16,260 bases of DNA, from positions 1 through 16,260 of the forward strand of contig CAJLYG010000053.1 in the NCBI GenBank assembly GCA_905210845.1. Direction: 5' to 3'. Shown piece by piece: positions 7,922-14,989 of the stretch; position 1 is the first letter of the stretch, and each line of letters opens with the position of its first letter. Origin of the DNA: an uncultured Prevotella sp. (GTDB lineage: Bacteria; Bacteroidota; Bacteroidia; Bacteroidales; Bacteroidaceae). The position numbers and the translations under genes were made by a program. The notes under the pieces were generated by a model. That model was given only the letters and a program-made list of their open reading frames with translations, was not told the DNA's origin and ran no database searches.

Positions 7922-9031
7922 CTATAGTTCTGATTCTTTCATCTTCTCTGCATTCTCCGCGACGGTCAGTGCGTCGATCATGTCCTGGATATTGCCGTTG
8001 AGGAAGCCCTGGAGGTCGTGTGTGGTATAGCCGATACGGTGGTCGGTGACTCGCCCCTGTGGGAAGTTATAGGTTCGGATCTTGGCCGAACGGTCGCCCG
8101 TGGAGACCAAGCTCTTCCTGCGGGATGCGATGTCGTTGACGTATTTGGTGTGTTCCTTGTCGTAGATGAAGGTGTACAACCTACTCAGGGCACGCTCCTT
8201 GTTTTTTGGCTGGTCACGGGTCTCCGTACATTCGATGAGGATTTCCTCTACCTCATTCGTATAGGGGTTCTTCCATGGATAGCGGAGGCGTACGCCAGAG
8301 CTTACCTTATTGACGTTCTGTCCACCTGCCCCTGAGCTGCGGAAGGTATCCCATTTGATGTCGCCTTCGTTGATATGTACCTCAAATTTGTCCGCCTCTG
8401 GCAGCACGGCCACTGTGGCGGCGGAGGTATGCATGCGCCCTTGGGTCTCCGTGGCGGGGACACGCTGGACGCGGTGGACGCCCGACTCCTATTTCAAGGT
8501 ACCATAGACATCGGTCCCACTGACCGCAAAGTCGATTTCCTTGAATCCTCCAACGGCACCGTCCGACTCACTGGTCACTGACAATGACCATCCTTTCGAC
8601 TCACAGTATTTCTTGTACATGTTGAACAGGTCACCGGCGAAGAGAGCAGCCTCGTCGCCCCCAGCACCCGCACGGATTTCCATTTGGACGTTCTTGGCAT
8701 CCTCTGGGTCCTTGGGTACGAGCAGGATCTTGATCTCCTCCTCTAATTTTGGCTGGAGTTCTTCGTTCTCTGCAAGTTCCTCGCGTGCCATTTCCTTCAT
8801 GTCAGGGTCGTTCTCGTTGACAAGGATGTCCTTTGCCTCCTTGATCCCTTCTAAGCAAGCCACGTATCGCTTGCGCGCATCCATGATGTCGCCCAAATCC
8901 TTATATTCCTTGGTGAGCTTGACATACCGGGCTTGGTCGGCGATGACCTCCGGGTCGGTGATCAGCGTTGACACTTCCTCATACCTGCTTTCTAAGCCGT
9001 CTAATTTCTCTAATATGTTATTTTCAGCCAT
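7922..9031 (-). CDS. prfA: Peptide chain release factor 1, interrupted by an in-frame UAG at codon 181
   Basis: RF1 recognises UAG and UAA in the ribosomal A site and triggers peptide release. The gene has 369 codons before its TAG stop, the normal length for the family. Codon 181 is itself TAG (8489-8491). Before it lie domain 1 and part of domain 2 (180 residues, ending DVYGTLK). After it the same frame continues with ESGVHRVQRV and contains every functional motif: the PAT codon-recognition tripeptide at 192-194, SSGAGGQNVNK with the catalytic GGQ at 236-238, and STGDRSAKIRTYN. The lost residue is normally aromatic (Phe in E. coli), so TAC or TAT to TAG is one base change. No ATG, GTG or TTG occurs between the UAG and the PAT motif, so restarting cannot give a codon-reading RF1. 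Full RF1 requires UAG readthrough, or the base is wrong. purM lies 2 bases upstream. Confidence 0.9.
8489..8491 (-). other. In-frame amber codon inside prfA (candidate readthrough site)
   Basis: The minus strand reads AAA TAG GAG at this point. The frame is open on both sides and no other stop interrupts prfA. The base after the stop is G, a context generally less efficient for RF1 termination than U. Downstream sequence is locally GC-rich, with three CGTCC-like blocks (GCGTCCA, GCGTCCA, GTGTCC), but I see no convincing pseudoknot or long stem by eye. A codon that RF1 itself reads lies in its own gene, so low RF1 would favour readthrough and high RF1 would favour early termination. Confidence 0.75.
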
Positions 9032-9033
9032 AA

Positions 9034-10197
9034 TTAATAGTTGAATTCTCCAAATTCTGATAGGATGGTCAGCGAGCGCTTGCCTTCCTCGATATGTCCT
9101 ACTACCTGTGCGTCAATGTTGAATGCCTTGCTGATGGCGATCACCTGGTCTGCTATTTCTGGACGTACGTAGATCTCCATGCGGTGTCCCATATTGAAGA
9201 CCTGATACATTTCCTTCCAGTCGGTCCCGCTACAGTCGTGGATGGCGCGGAACAATGGTGGAACGGGGAACATGTTGTCCTTCACTACTTTGCAGTTGTC
9301 TCCCACGAAATGCAGGACCTTGGTCTGTGCGCCACCCGTGCAGTGTACCATCCCATGGATCTCCGGCCGAAGCTCATCCAGGAGCTTCTTGATCACTGGG
9401 GCATAGGTGCGGGTGGGAGAGAGCACTAATTGCCCTGCGTTGACGGGAGTGCCCTCGATCGGATCGGTCAGCTGATATTTCCCGGAATAGACTAACTCCT
9501 CTGGTACGGCATGATCGTAGCTTTCCGGATATTTCTCCTTGAGGTATTTGGCAAACACGTCATGCCGTGCACTGGTCAGCCCGTTGCTTCCCATGCCGCC
9601 ATTATACCGGTTTTCATAGGTGGCTTGCCCCGTTGAGGACAGTCCGACGATCACGTCTCCTGGTTGGATATGTGCGTTGTCGATGACATCTTTGCGCTTC
9701 ATGCGGCAGGTGACCGTGGAGTCGACAATGATCGTGCGCACCAGGTCGCCTACGTCTGCGGTCTCTCCTCCCGTGGGCCAAATGCCAATGCCCATTTTCC
9801 TCAGGTCGGCGAGTAGCTCGTCTGTACCATTGATGATGGCAGAGATTACCTCTCCGGGAACAAGCATCTTGTTTCTCCCGATCGTGCTGGACACGAGGAT
9901 GTTATCCACGGCACCTACGCAGAGCAGGTCGTCGGTGTTCATGACGATGGCATCTTGCGCAATGCCTTTCCACACGCTGAGGTCGCCTGTTTCCTTCCAG
10001 TACATGTAGGCTAATGACGACTTGGTCCCGGCACCGTCTGCATGCATGATGTTGCAGTATTCCGGATCCCCTCCGAGGACATCCGGGATAATCTTGCAGA
10101 ATGCCTGTGGGAAAATACCTTTGTCTATATTCTTAATGGCGTTGTGTACGTCTTCCTTGGCGGCTGAGACACCGCGCATCATATATCTGTTATTCAT
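9034..10197 (-). CDS. purM: Phosphoribosylformylglycinamidine cyclo-ligase (AIR synthase), long Bacteroidetes form
   Basis: PurM converts FGAM to aminoimidazole ribonucleotide with ATP, the fifth step of purine synthesis. Taking the ATG at 10197 gives 387 residues starting MNNRYMMRGVSA, which matches the usual start of the Bacteroidetes form. An upstream ATG at 10218 would add seven residues (MHNHLQK) with no family support. Nucleotide-binding segments are visible: HADGAGTKSSLAY (52-64), AQDAIVMNTDDLL (80-92), GGETADVGD (143-151), and NGGMGSNGLTSARHDVF, which is typical of AIR-synthase superfamily domains. It is longer than the 345-residue E. coli enzyme and diverges from it. It ends in TAA 2 bases before the prfA start, so the pair is probably translationally coupled. 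aroE ends 36 bases upstream. Confidence 0.9.
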   Translation of the reverse strand: MNNRYMMRGVSAAKEDVHNAIKNIDKGIFPQAFCKIIPDVLGGDPEYCNIMHADGAGTKSSLAYMYWKETGDLSVWKGIAQDAIVMNTDDLLCVGAVDNILVSSTIGRNKMLVPGEVISAIINGTDELLADLRKMGIGIWPTGGETADVGDLVRTIIVDSTVTCRMKRKDVIDNAHIQPGDVIVGLSSTGQATYENRYNGGMGSNGLTSARHDVFAKYLKEKYPESYDHAVPEELVYSGKYQLTDPIEGTPVNAGQLVLSPTRTYAPVIKKLLDELRPEIHGMVHCTGGAQTKVLHFVGDNCKVVKDNMFPVPPLFRAIHDCSGTDWKEMYQVFNMGHRMEIYVRPEIADQVIAISKAFNIDAQVVGHIEEGKRSLTILSEFGEFNY

Positions 10198-10233
10198 CTT
10201 CTGTAAATGATTATGCAAATCATAAAAAAGGGA

Positions 10234-10986
10234 TTAGGATTGCTCCTTCCCATTCCAAAACTCCCAACTGGCGAATGCTTGCAGCAGCAACATCTCTAAG
10301 CCATTCTTGACCGTGGCACCGTGTTCGATCCCTTTCTTCATGAACAAGGTCTCGTCGGGGTTGTAGATCAGGTCGTAGAGCAGGTTATGGCTGTCCATGG
10401 CATCATAGGGTAGCTCTGGGCACTCGTCCGCATGGGGATACATGCCCACGGGGGTGCAATTGACAATTACCTGGTATTCATGTACCATCTCCGGCGTGAT
10501 CGATTGGTACTGAATGGTATTGGGGCGCTCGTAGCGACTGACGAACAAGGTCTCAATGCCTAATGACTTCAGCCCATAGTTGATGGCTTTTGATGCACCG
10601 CCGGTACCTAAGATCAGTGCCTTCTTATGGCTCGGTTCAAGTAAAGGTTCAATGCTTTTCGTGAATCCGATGACATCACTGTTGTAACCGCGAAGAAAGA
10701 CTTTCTTCCCTTTGTGGACCACCCGGATCACGTTCACGGCACCAATGGAGCGGGCTTCAGGGCTGATGTAGTCGAGGTATCCCAAAACTTGTTGCTTGTA
10801 AGGGATGGTAACATTCAGTCCCTTTAACTCAGGATTAGAGTCGAGAATCTCAGTCAGGTCTTTGATGTCGGGGATATCAAAGTTGATGTACTTCGCGTCA
10901 ATCCCTTCATTGGCGAACTTCTCGTTGAAGTAGCTGATTGAAAATGAATGCCCTAAAGGGTATCCGATTAATCCATATTTGTCCAT
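10234..10986 (-). CDS. aroE: Shikimate dehydrogenase
   Basis: AroE reduces 3-dehydroshikimate to shikimate with NADPH, on the route to chorismate, which feeds aromatic amino acids and menaquinone. The protein is 250 residues, slightly short of the usual 260-285. The substrate-binding domain shows YPLGHSFSISYFN (9-21), with the shikimate-contacting SxS pattern, and NVTIPYKQ with catalytic Lys64. The matching aspartate is Asp104 in YNSDVIGF. The dinucleotide loop GTGGAS is at 127-132, followed by the NRT-like strand reading FVSRYERP. NCTPVGMYP and LIYNPDET are also family signatures. It follows menG/ubiE after 28 bases, so a chorismate-pathway gene and a menaquinone-pathway gene are adjacent. 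Confidence 0.95.
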   Translation of the reverse strand: MDKYGLIGYPLGHSFSISYFNEKFANEGIDAKYINFDIPDIKDLTEILDSNPELKGLNVTIPYKQQVLGYLDYISPEARSIGAVNVIRVVHKGKKVFLRGYNSDVIGFTKSIEPLLEPSHKKALILGTGGASKAINYGLKSLGIETLFVSRYERPNTIQYQSITPEMVHEYQVIVNCTPVGMYPHADECPELPYDAMDSHNLLYDLIYNPDETLFMKKGIEHGATVKNGLEMLLLQAFASWEFWNGKEQS

Positions 10987-11014
10987 AGTTCAATATATTA
11001 TATTTGCCTGATTC

Positions 11015-11749
11015 TCATTTCTCAGCCATGTACATGGTGCAGATCCCGAATGTGAGTCTCTTGAAACTCATCTTGGAGAAGCCTGCTTTCTTGAGGATTC
11101 CCATCATCTGTTCTCCTTGTGGGAAAGCCTCAATGGTAGCGGTCAGGTACTGGTATGCGCTTCTGTCCTTGGAGATCATCCTTCCATAGAGAGGCAGAAC
11201 AGTGTGCGAGTAGATGCGGAACAACTGTCGCATGGGGAAGCGTACGGGCTCTGTCAGCTCCACGATGCTCAGGTGCCCGCCCTTCTTCAGGACGCGGCAG
11301 ATTTCCTTCAGTCCTTGGTCGAGGTCCTGGAAATTACGGATGCCAAAGGCTGCCGTGACCGCATCGAAGGTATTGTCATCGAAGGTCATTTCCATGCAGT
11401 CTTCTTTCTGGAAGGAGATAATGTCTTCCAGTCCTTCTTTCCTGACTTTCTCTCGCCCGATTCCCATCATCCCTTCCGAGATGTCAGCTCCCACTAACTT
11501 CTGGGGATGTAGCAGTCGGGCGGAAAGGATCGCGAAGTCACCTGTCCCCGTTGCCACATCCAAGAGGGTTTGGGGATGGTAGGGAAGAAGCTGCCTGATG
11601 GCACGCTTCCTCCAGCCTTTGTCAATGTCCCACGACAGGCGGTGGTTCAAGGTGTCATAGGTAGGAGCGATGTTGTCGAACATCGCCTCTACCAGTTTCC
11701 CCTTGTCGCCTTGTCCGTCGTAAGGCTTTATCTTTTCCTGCTGATACAT
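11015..11749 (-). CDS. menG: Demethylmenaquinone methyltransferase (MenG/UbiE family)
   Basis: This enzyme methylates demethylmenaquinone with S-adenosylmethionine, the last step of menaquinone synthesis. In an anaerobic Bacteroidetes the menaquinone role is more likely than the ubiquinone role. The protein is 244 residues, standard length. The family signature near the N-terminus reads [17 protein letters not shown] (23-39). SAM motif I is [12 protein letters not shown] (62-73), with an acidic residue at Asp89 (VGADIS). The second UbiE signature is [10 protein letters not shown] (134-143), and RVLKKGG follows. It starts 32 bases after purC and ends in TGA. Many databases use the symbol ubiE for the same family. 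Confidence 0.95.
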   Translation of the reverse strand: MYQQEKIKPYDGQGDKGKLVEAMFDNIAPTYDTLNHRLSWDIDKGWRKRAIRQLLPYHPQTLLDVATGTGDFAILSARLLHPQKLVGADISEGMMGIGREKVRKEGLEDIISFQKEDCMEMTFDDNTFDAVTAAFGIRNFQDLDQGLKEICRVLKKGGHLSIVELTEPVRFPMRQLFRIYSHTVLPLYGRMISKDRSAYQYLTATIEAFPQGEQMMGILKKAGFSKMSFKRLTFGICTMYMAEK

Positions 11750-11781
11750 AATCGGTTACGATGGGACCAACGGTCGGTTCC

Positions 11782-12732
11782 TTATTTCCTCGAAGCCAGA
11801 TAGTTGCTTACGTTCCTTTCGATACGGGCAGCGATGTCGCCTTCCTCAACGGTCTTGTCAAATTTCTCGCCTGTGATATGCTCGTAGAGCTCGATGTACC
11901 GGTTGCTAACGCTCTCCGCGTATTCGTCGGTGATCTCTGGCATCACATCGCCTGGGCGGTTCATGAAGTTGTGCTCGATGAGCCATTGGCGTACGAATTC
12001 CTTGGACAGTTGTTTCTGCGGCTCCCCCTTCTCGAACTTTTCCTCATAGCCATCTGCATAGAAATAGCGGCTGGAGTCCGGGGTATGGATCTCGTCGATC
12101 AGGTAAACCTTACCGTCCCGTTTGCCAAACTCGTATTTCGTATCCACGAGGATCAGTCCTCGCTGGGCAGCGATCTCCTGTCCGCGCTTGAAAAGCTTTC
12201 TTGTATAGTCTTCCATGAGGGCATAGTCCTCGGCACTGACAATACCCTGCTTGATGATCTCCTCGCGGGAGATATTCATGTCATGCCCCTCATCGGCTTT
12301 TGTGGTCGGGGTGATGATAGGCTCCGGGAAGCGTTGGTTCTCGCGCATTCCTTCCGGTAACTTGACGCCGCAAAGCTCACGCTCACCTTCCTTGTAGGCA
12401 CGCCATGCGGACCCGGTCAGGATGGAGCGGATGATCATCTCGACGCGGAAACCTTCACATTTCAGCCCAACGGTGACCATCGGGTCTGGGGTAGCCAACT
12501 TCCAGTTTGGACAAATGTCGCTGGTCGCATCCAAGAACTTCGCGGCAATCTGGTTCAAGACCTGTCCCTTGAATGGAATACCTTTAGGGAGGACCACGTC
12601 GAAGGCAGAGATTCTGTCGGTTGCGACCATGACCATCAGGTCGTCGTTGATGTTGTAGACATCACGTACTTTACCATGATAAACACTTTTCTGTCCATCA
12701 AAATGGAAATCTGTCTGAGTTAAAGCTTTCAT
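11782..12732 (-). CDS. purC: Phosphoribosylaminoimidazole-succinocarboxamide synthase (SAICAR synthetase)
   Basis: PurC joins aspartate to CAIR using ATP, giving SAICAR in purine synthesis. At 316 residues it is the longer form seen in Bacteroidetes and eukaryotes rather than the roughly 237-residue E. coli form. Visible motifs are GKVRDVY (20-26) in the nucleotide loop, [17 protein letters not shown] (37-53), the SAICAR signature region around [10 protein letters not shown] (107-116), and [12 protein letters not shown] (213-224), which carries the metal-contacting acidic residues. It is the second gene of the block, 20 bases after phoH, and shares the transcript with purM three genes later. 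Confidence 0.97.
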   Translation of the reverse strand: MKALTQTDFHFDGQKSVYHGKVRDVYNINDDLMVMVATDRISAFDVVLPKGIPFKGQVLNQIAAKFLDATSDICPNWKLATPDPMVTVGLKCEGFRVEMIIRSILTGSAWRAYKEGERELCGVKLPEGMRENQRFPEPIITPTTKADEGHDMNISREEIIKQGIVSAEDYALMEDYTRKLFKRGQEIAAQRGLILVDTKYEFGKRDGKVYLIDEIHTPDSSRYFYADGYEEKFEKGEPQKQLSKEFVRQWLIEHNFMNRPGDVMPEITDEYAESVSNRYIELYEHITGEKFDKTVEEGDIAARIERNVSNYLASRK

Positions 12733-12752
12733 CGTTTATTCAATCTTTAAAT

Positions 12753-13733
12753 TTAAACCTTCTGTTCTCTTTTCTTCTTCTCCAGCTCGTCTTTCCGTTT
12801 CTTGTCATAGGCATCGTAAGCGTTGACAATGCGAGTGACGAGCTTGTGCCTGACGATGTCCTTTTGCCCTAATTTGATGACGGAGATCCCCTCGATGTCG
12901 CCTAAGATAGCTAAGGCTTCGCGCAGGCCACTTTTCTGGTCGTGTGGGAGGTCGATCTGTGTCATGTCTCCGGTGATGATCATTTTGGTGTTCCATCCCA
13001 TGCGGGTGAGGAACATCCGGATCTGGGCTGTCGTGGTATTCTGCGCCTCGTCGAGGATCACGACGGCATCGCTCAGCGTCCTTCCTCGCATAAAGGCGAG
13101 GGGGGCGATCTGGATGGTGTGCTTTTCCATCATGTTCTGGAGCTTCGTGGCAGGTATCATGTCCTCTAAGGCATCGTAGAGCGGTTGTAAGTAGGGGTCT
13201 ATCTTGTCTTTCATGTCCCCGGGGAGGAAACCTAATTTCTCGCCTGCCTCTACGGCCGGACGGCTCAGGATGATCTTCTTGGCAGTCTTTTCTTTCAGGG
13301 CCTTCACCGCAAGGGCTATACTGAGATAGGTCTTTCCTGTCCCTGCCGGACCAACGGCGAAGATCATGTCGCTCTCCTCGAAGGCATCAATCAACTTCTG
13401 CTGGTTTTCGGAACGCCCCTTGATCGGACGGCCGGAGATGCTGTATACCACCACGCCCTTGGTCCCTTCTTCCTTCGTCTTCTTGCCCTTGATAATGTCG
13501 AGGATGTCTTCTTCCGAAATGGAGTTGAACTTCAGAACGTGCTTACGCATGGTCTCAATGTTTTCTTCAAACTTGCACATCTCCTCTTCATCTCCCAACA
13601 CACGAATGACATTATCTCTTGCCACAATCCGCAGTTTGGGAAACAAAGATTTAATCATTTGAAGATGACCATTATTTACGCCATAGAATACTACGGGGTC
13701 AATGTCTTCTAAAACAATATGCTTCTCAATCAA
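12753..13733 (-). CDS. phoH: PhoH-like P-loop ATPase
   Basis: This 326-residue protein is of the PhoH/YbeZ type, a cytoplasmic ATPase linked in other bacteria to RNA metabolism and often partnered with the YbeY nuclease; its exact role is unsettled. An N-terminal domain (1-90) is followed by the PhoH ATPase domain, with Walker A GPAGTGKT at 128-135 and Walker B VVILDEAQN, with Asp228 and Glu229. LSRPAVEAGEKLGFLPGD (157-172 region) and TGDMTQIDLP are further family signatures. The C-terminus is strongly charged (KKRKDELEKKKREQKV). The start is TTG at 13733: no upstream in-frame ATG exists before the promoter, and family proteins begin MIEK. It is the first gene of the 13-gene block, directly behind the best promoter on this strand. 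Confidence 0.96.
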   Translation of the reverse strand: MIEKHIVLEDIDPVVFYGVNNGHLQMIKSLFPKLRIVARDNVIRVLGDEEEMCKFEENIETMRKHVLKFNSISEEDILDIIKGKKTKEEGTKGVVVYSISGRPIKGRSENQQKLIDAFEESDMIFAVGPAGTGKTYLSIALAVKALKEKTAKKIILSRPAVEAGEKLGFLPGDMKDKIDPYLQPLYDALEDMIPATKLQNMMEKHTIQIAPLAFMRGRTLSDAVVILDEAQNTTTAQIRMFLTRMGWNTKMIITGDMTQIDLPHDQKSGLREALAILGDIEGISVIKLGQKDIVRHKLVTRIVNAYDAYDKKRKDELEKKKREQKV

Positions 13734-13759
13734 TGTATGAATACCTCTTGTTTTGGTTG

Positions 13760-13791
13760 CAAATTTACAATAAAATCATGAAACGCGCAAA
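13760..13791 (-). promoter_or_regulatory. Bacteroidetes-type promoter of the phoH-led block
   Basis: The minus strand has TTTG (13788-13791), 20 bases, then TAAATTTG (13760-13767), an exact fit to the Bacteroides consensus TTTG and TAnnTTTG with the usual spacing. Transcription should begin near 13753, leaving about 20 bases to the TTG start of phoH. It is the best-formed minus-strand promoter in the window and probably the main promoter for the 13 genes. Confidence 0.75.
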
Positions 13792-13891
13792 TAAATTATC
13801 TTTTCTTCCGCTCCTTCATGGAATATTTGTCCTTGCAAGGCTTTCTTCCTTGTGGCAAGCACAACTACATAGGCATCGCCAGGCGGAAATG

Positions 13892-13915
13892 CAGGAGGTG
13901 ACCTTTTGCCTCCTG
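13892..13915. repeat. Stem-loop at the first unit of the 22-base array
   Basis: CAGGAGG (13892-13898) and CCTCCTG (13909-13915) are perfect inverted repeats around the 10-base core TGACCTTTTG. Only the first unit of the array has these arms; the other units carry GAGG on one side only. No T-tract follows on either strand, so it is not a plain terminator. Confidence 0.6.
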
Positions 13916-14008
13916 ATGGATGACCTTTTGCGAGGTGTGAGATGACCTTTTGCGAGGCTTGAGATGGCCTTTTACGAGGCGTGAGATGACCTTTTGCGAG
14001 GCTTTTTC
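13899..14008. repeat. Five tandem 22-base repeats
   Basis: Units begin at 13899, 13921, 13943, 13965 and 13987, an exact 22-base period. The consensus is TGACCTTTTGC followed by GAGGCKTGAGA. The first half is identical in units 1, 2, 3 and 5 and reads TGGCCTTTTAC in unit 4. The second half is divergent in unit 1 and ends in a T-run in unit 5. The period is two helical turns, so the conserved core recurs on one face of the DNA. It is not a multiple of three, which argues against coding. No spacers are present, so it is not CRISPR. Function is unknown: a protein-binding array between two divergent promoters, or a copy of a genome-wide intergenic repeat. Confidence 0.9.
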
Positions 14009-14058
14009 CTGAGACATCGGCTCGTCGGATCCTATTTTTTGCCAAAATAATGGAATCA

Positions 14059-14092
14059 TTTGCATTGGTTCGGATTTTATTATGTAACTTTG
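14059..14092 (+). promoter_or_regulatory. Probable promoter of the Sel1-repeat gene
   Basis: TTTG (14059-14062) is followed after 22 bases by TAACTTTG (14085-14092), matching TAnnTTTG. The spacing is a little longer than usual. The start of transcription would fall near 14099, about 15 bases before the ATG at 14115. Confidence 0.55.
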
Positions 14093-14114
14093 ACCACCAT
14101 TAAAGGCTAAACGC

Positions 14115-14759
14115 ATGCAGAAAGACCGTGATATAGCAAAGAGATACCGCGAGGCCGCCAACGAAGGCGATGTGATGGCAATGAACAACCTCGGCGTGTG
14201 CTACCATACCGGCAAAGGGGTTGTGGAAGACCATGCCATGGCATTCCAGTGGTATCTGAAGGCTGCGGAGCTTGGCGATACCTACGCTTGCTACAATGTT
14301 GCTGAATGCTATTACAAAGGAGACGGCATAGCCCAAAGCGATGAGAAGGCATGTGAGTGGTACCTGAAGGCAGCGAACAAGGGCGATATGCAGTCGCAAG
14401 TCAACCTTGCCAATGCTTATTATCTTGGCAAAGGGATAGAAGAAAATCATGAGAAAGCCAATAAATGGTGGATGGAGGCTGCATGGCAAGGACATGTACA
14501 GAGCATGAAGAATCTCGGGGCTGATTATTGGAACGGTGACGGACTGCCGCATGATGAGACAGAGGCTGCATTCTGGTATGAGCTTGCTGCGAACTCAGGA
14601 GACCCATTCTCACAGTTCTGCACCGGTTGGCTTTATTTGAATGGCCGTGGGGTGAAGCCAGACAAGAAGCTTGGCTTGAAATGGATCCACAAGGCTACTG
14701 CACAGAGCTACCAGCCCGCCATTGACTATTGTAAGGAACATGGTTTTAGTATCTATTAA
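14115..14759 (+). CDS. Sel1-like repeat protein
   Basis: The protein has 214 residues made almost entirely of Sel1-like repeats, a TPR-related helical hairpin of about 36 residues. Five units can be read at about 20-55, 56-91, 92-127, 128-163 and 164-199, each with the pattern A-NLG-Y-G-G, an acidic turn, then A-WY-KAA-GD (for example MNNLGVCYHTGKGV and WYLKAAELGD). Such proteins usually act as scaffolds for protein-protein contacts. No enzymatic domain is present, and no signal peptide is seen, so it is probably cytoplasmic. It reads away from the phoH block behind its own promoter and stands alone; the next gene starts 245 bases later from another promoter. No clear terminator follows the stop. 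Its partner cannot be guessed from context. Confidence 0.9.
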   Translation: MQKDRDIAKRYREAANEGDVMAMNNLGVCYHTGKGVVEDHAMAFQWYLKAAELGDTYACYNVAECYYKGDGIAQSDEKACEWYLKAANKGDMQSQVNLANAYYLGKGIEENHEKANKWWMEAAWQGHVQSMKNLGADYWNGDGLPHDETEAAFWYELAANSGDPFSQFCTGWLYLNGRGVKPDKKLGLKWIHKATAQSYQPAIDYCKEHGFSIY

Positions 14760-14896
14760 AGTCAAGGACCAATGAACCTGATTGCAAATGAAATCCAGCA
14801 CCAAACGTGACGTGGGTGACTCCATTTTTAATCACTGTCATGGGCGATAGAAACTACCATATCATCTGCTGGAATCTACTATATCTGTTATTTTAT

Positions 14897-14912
14897 GTTA
14901 AGTTTGTATTAC
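14897..14912. promoter_or_regulatory. Degenerate upstream copy of the cassette operator
   Basis: GTTAAGTTTGTATTAC agrees with the palindrome at 14939-14954 at 12 of 16 positions, and flanking bases (TAT before, TTTT after) also agree, so the two look like direct repeats 42 bases apart, about four helical turns. It may be an auxiliary operator. Confidence 0.45.
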
Positions 14913-14927
14913 TTTTAGTCTGTTTTA

Positions 14928-14959
14928 TTTGTCAATATGTAAAGTATGCTTTACTTTTG
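14928..14959 (+). promoter_or_regulatory. Promoter of the membrane protein/XRE regulator cassette
   Basis: TTTG (14928-14931), 20 bases, then TACTTTTG (14952-14959) is a full match to the Bacteroidetes promoter consensus with ideal spacing. Transcription should start near 14966, giving a leader of about 40 bases to the ATG at 15005. The spacer holds the palindromic operator. Confidence 0.7.
14939..14954. promoter_or_regulatory. Palindromic operator within the cassette promoter
   Basis: GTAAAGTATGCTTTAC is an inverted repeat of two perfect 6-base arms around TATG. It lies between the -33 and -7 elements and covers the first three bases of the -7 element, so a bound dimer would block RNA polymerase. 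The XRE-type regulator encoded two genes downstream is the obvious candidate ligand, which would be autorepression; this is inference. Confidence 0.65.
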
Positions 14960-14973
14960 CGGCATTATTTACA

Positions 14974-14989
14974 TTACAGTACGTTTTAT
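14974..14989. promoter_or_regulatory. Degenerate downstream copy of the cassette operator
   Basis: TTACAGTACGTTTTAT agrees with the main palindrome at 11 of 16 positions, including the central AGTA and TTTA. Its centre is 35 bases downstream of the main site and lies in the leader. It is weaker than the other two copies and could be chance in AT-rich DNA. Confidence 0.35.

Larger units (their letters stand above)
13734..14114. other. Non-coding divergent intergenic region
   Basis: This 381-base region separates the minus-strand block from the Sel1-repeat gene. It holds the phoH promoter, a perfect 10-base palindrome CCTTGCAAGG (13831-13840), a 22-base tandem array (13899-14008) and the promoter of the Sel1 gene. 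Short open frames on the minus strand cross the array, but their peptides show no periodicity consistent with a coding repeat and resemble no family I know. I read the region as regulatory or repetitive. Confidence 0.7.

Noticed and set aside
7922..9031. Genome-wide reassignment of UAG to sense as the explanation for prfA
   Set aside because: miaA and prfA both end naturally at TAG, and no other gene in the window has an internal TAG; the window alone cannot exclude it fully.
10216..10224. Promoter before purM (TATGATTTG)
   Set aside because: It has one base too many for TAnnTTTG and no upstream TTTG; the gap is only 36 bases.
11755..11780. Imperfect inverted repeat between purC and menG
   Set aside because: The arms are short with mismatches and no T-run follows, so it is not a convincing terminator or operator.
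13899..14008. Possible CRISPR array
   Set aside because: The 22-base units are contiguous with no unique spacers, and no cas gene is near.
13776..14045. Minus-strand open frame of 89 codons across the repeat array
   Set aside because: The repeat period is not a multiple of three, the peptide shows no family likeness, and it overlaps the phoH promoter.
14760..14890. Terminator after the Sel1-repeat gene
   Set aside because: No stem followed by a T-run could be found by eye.
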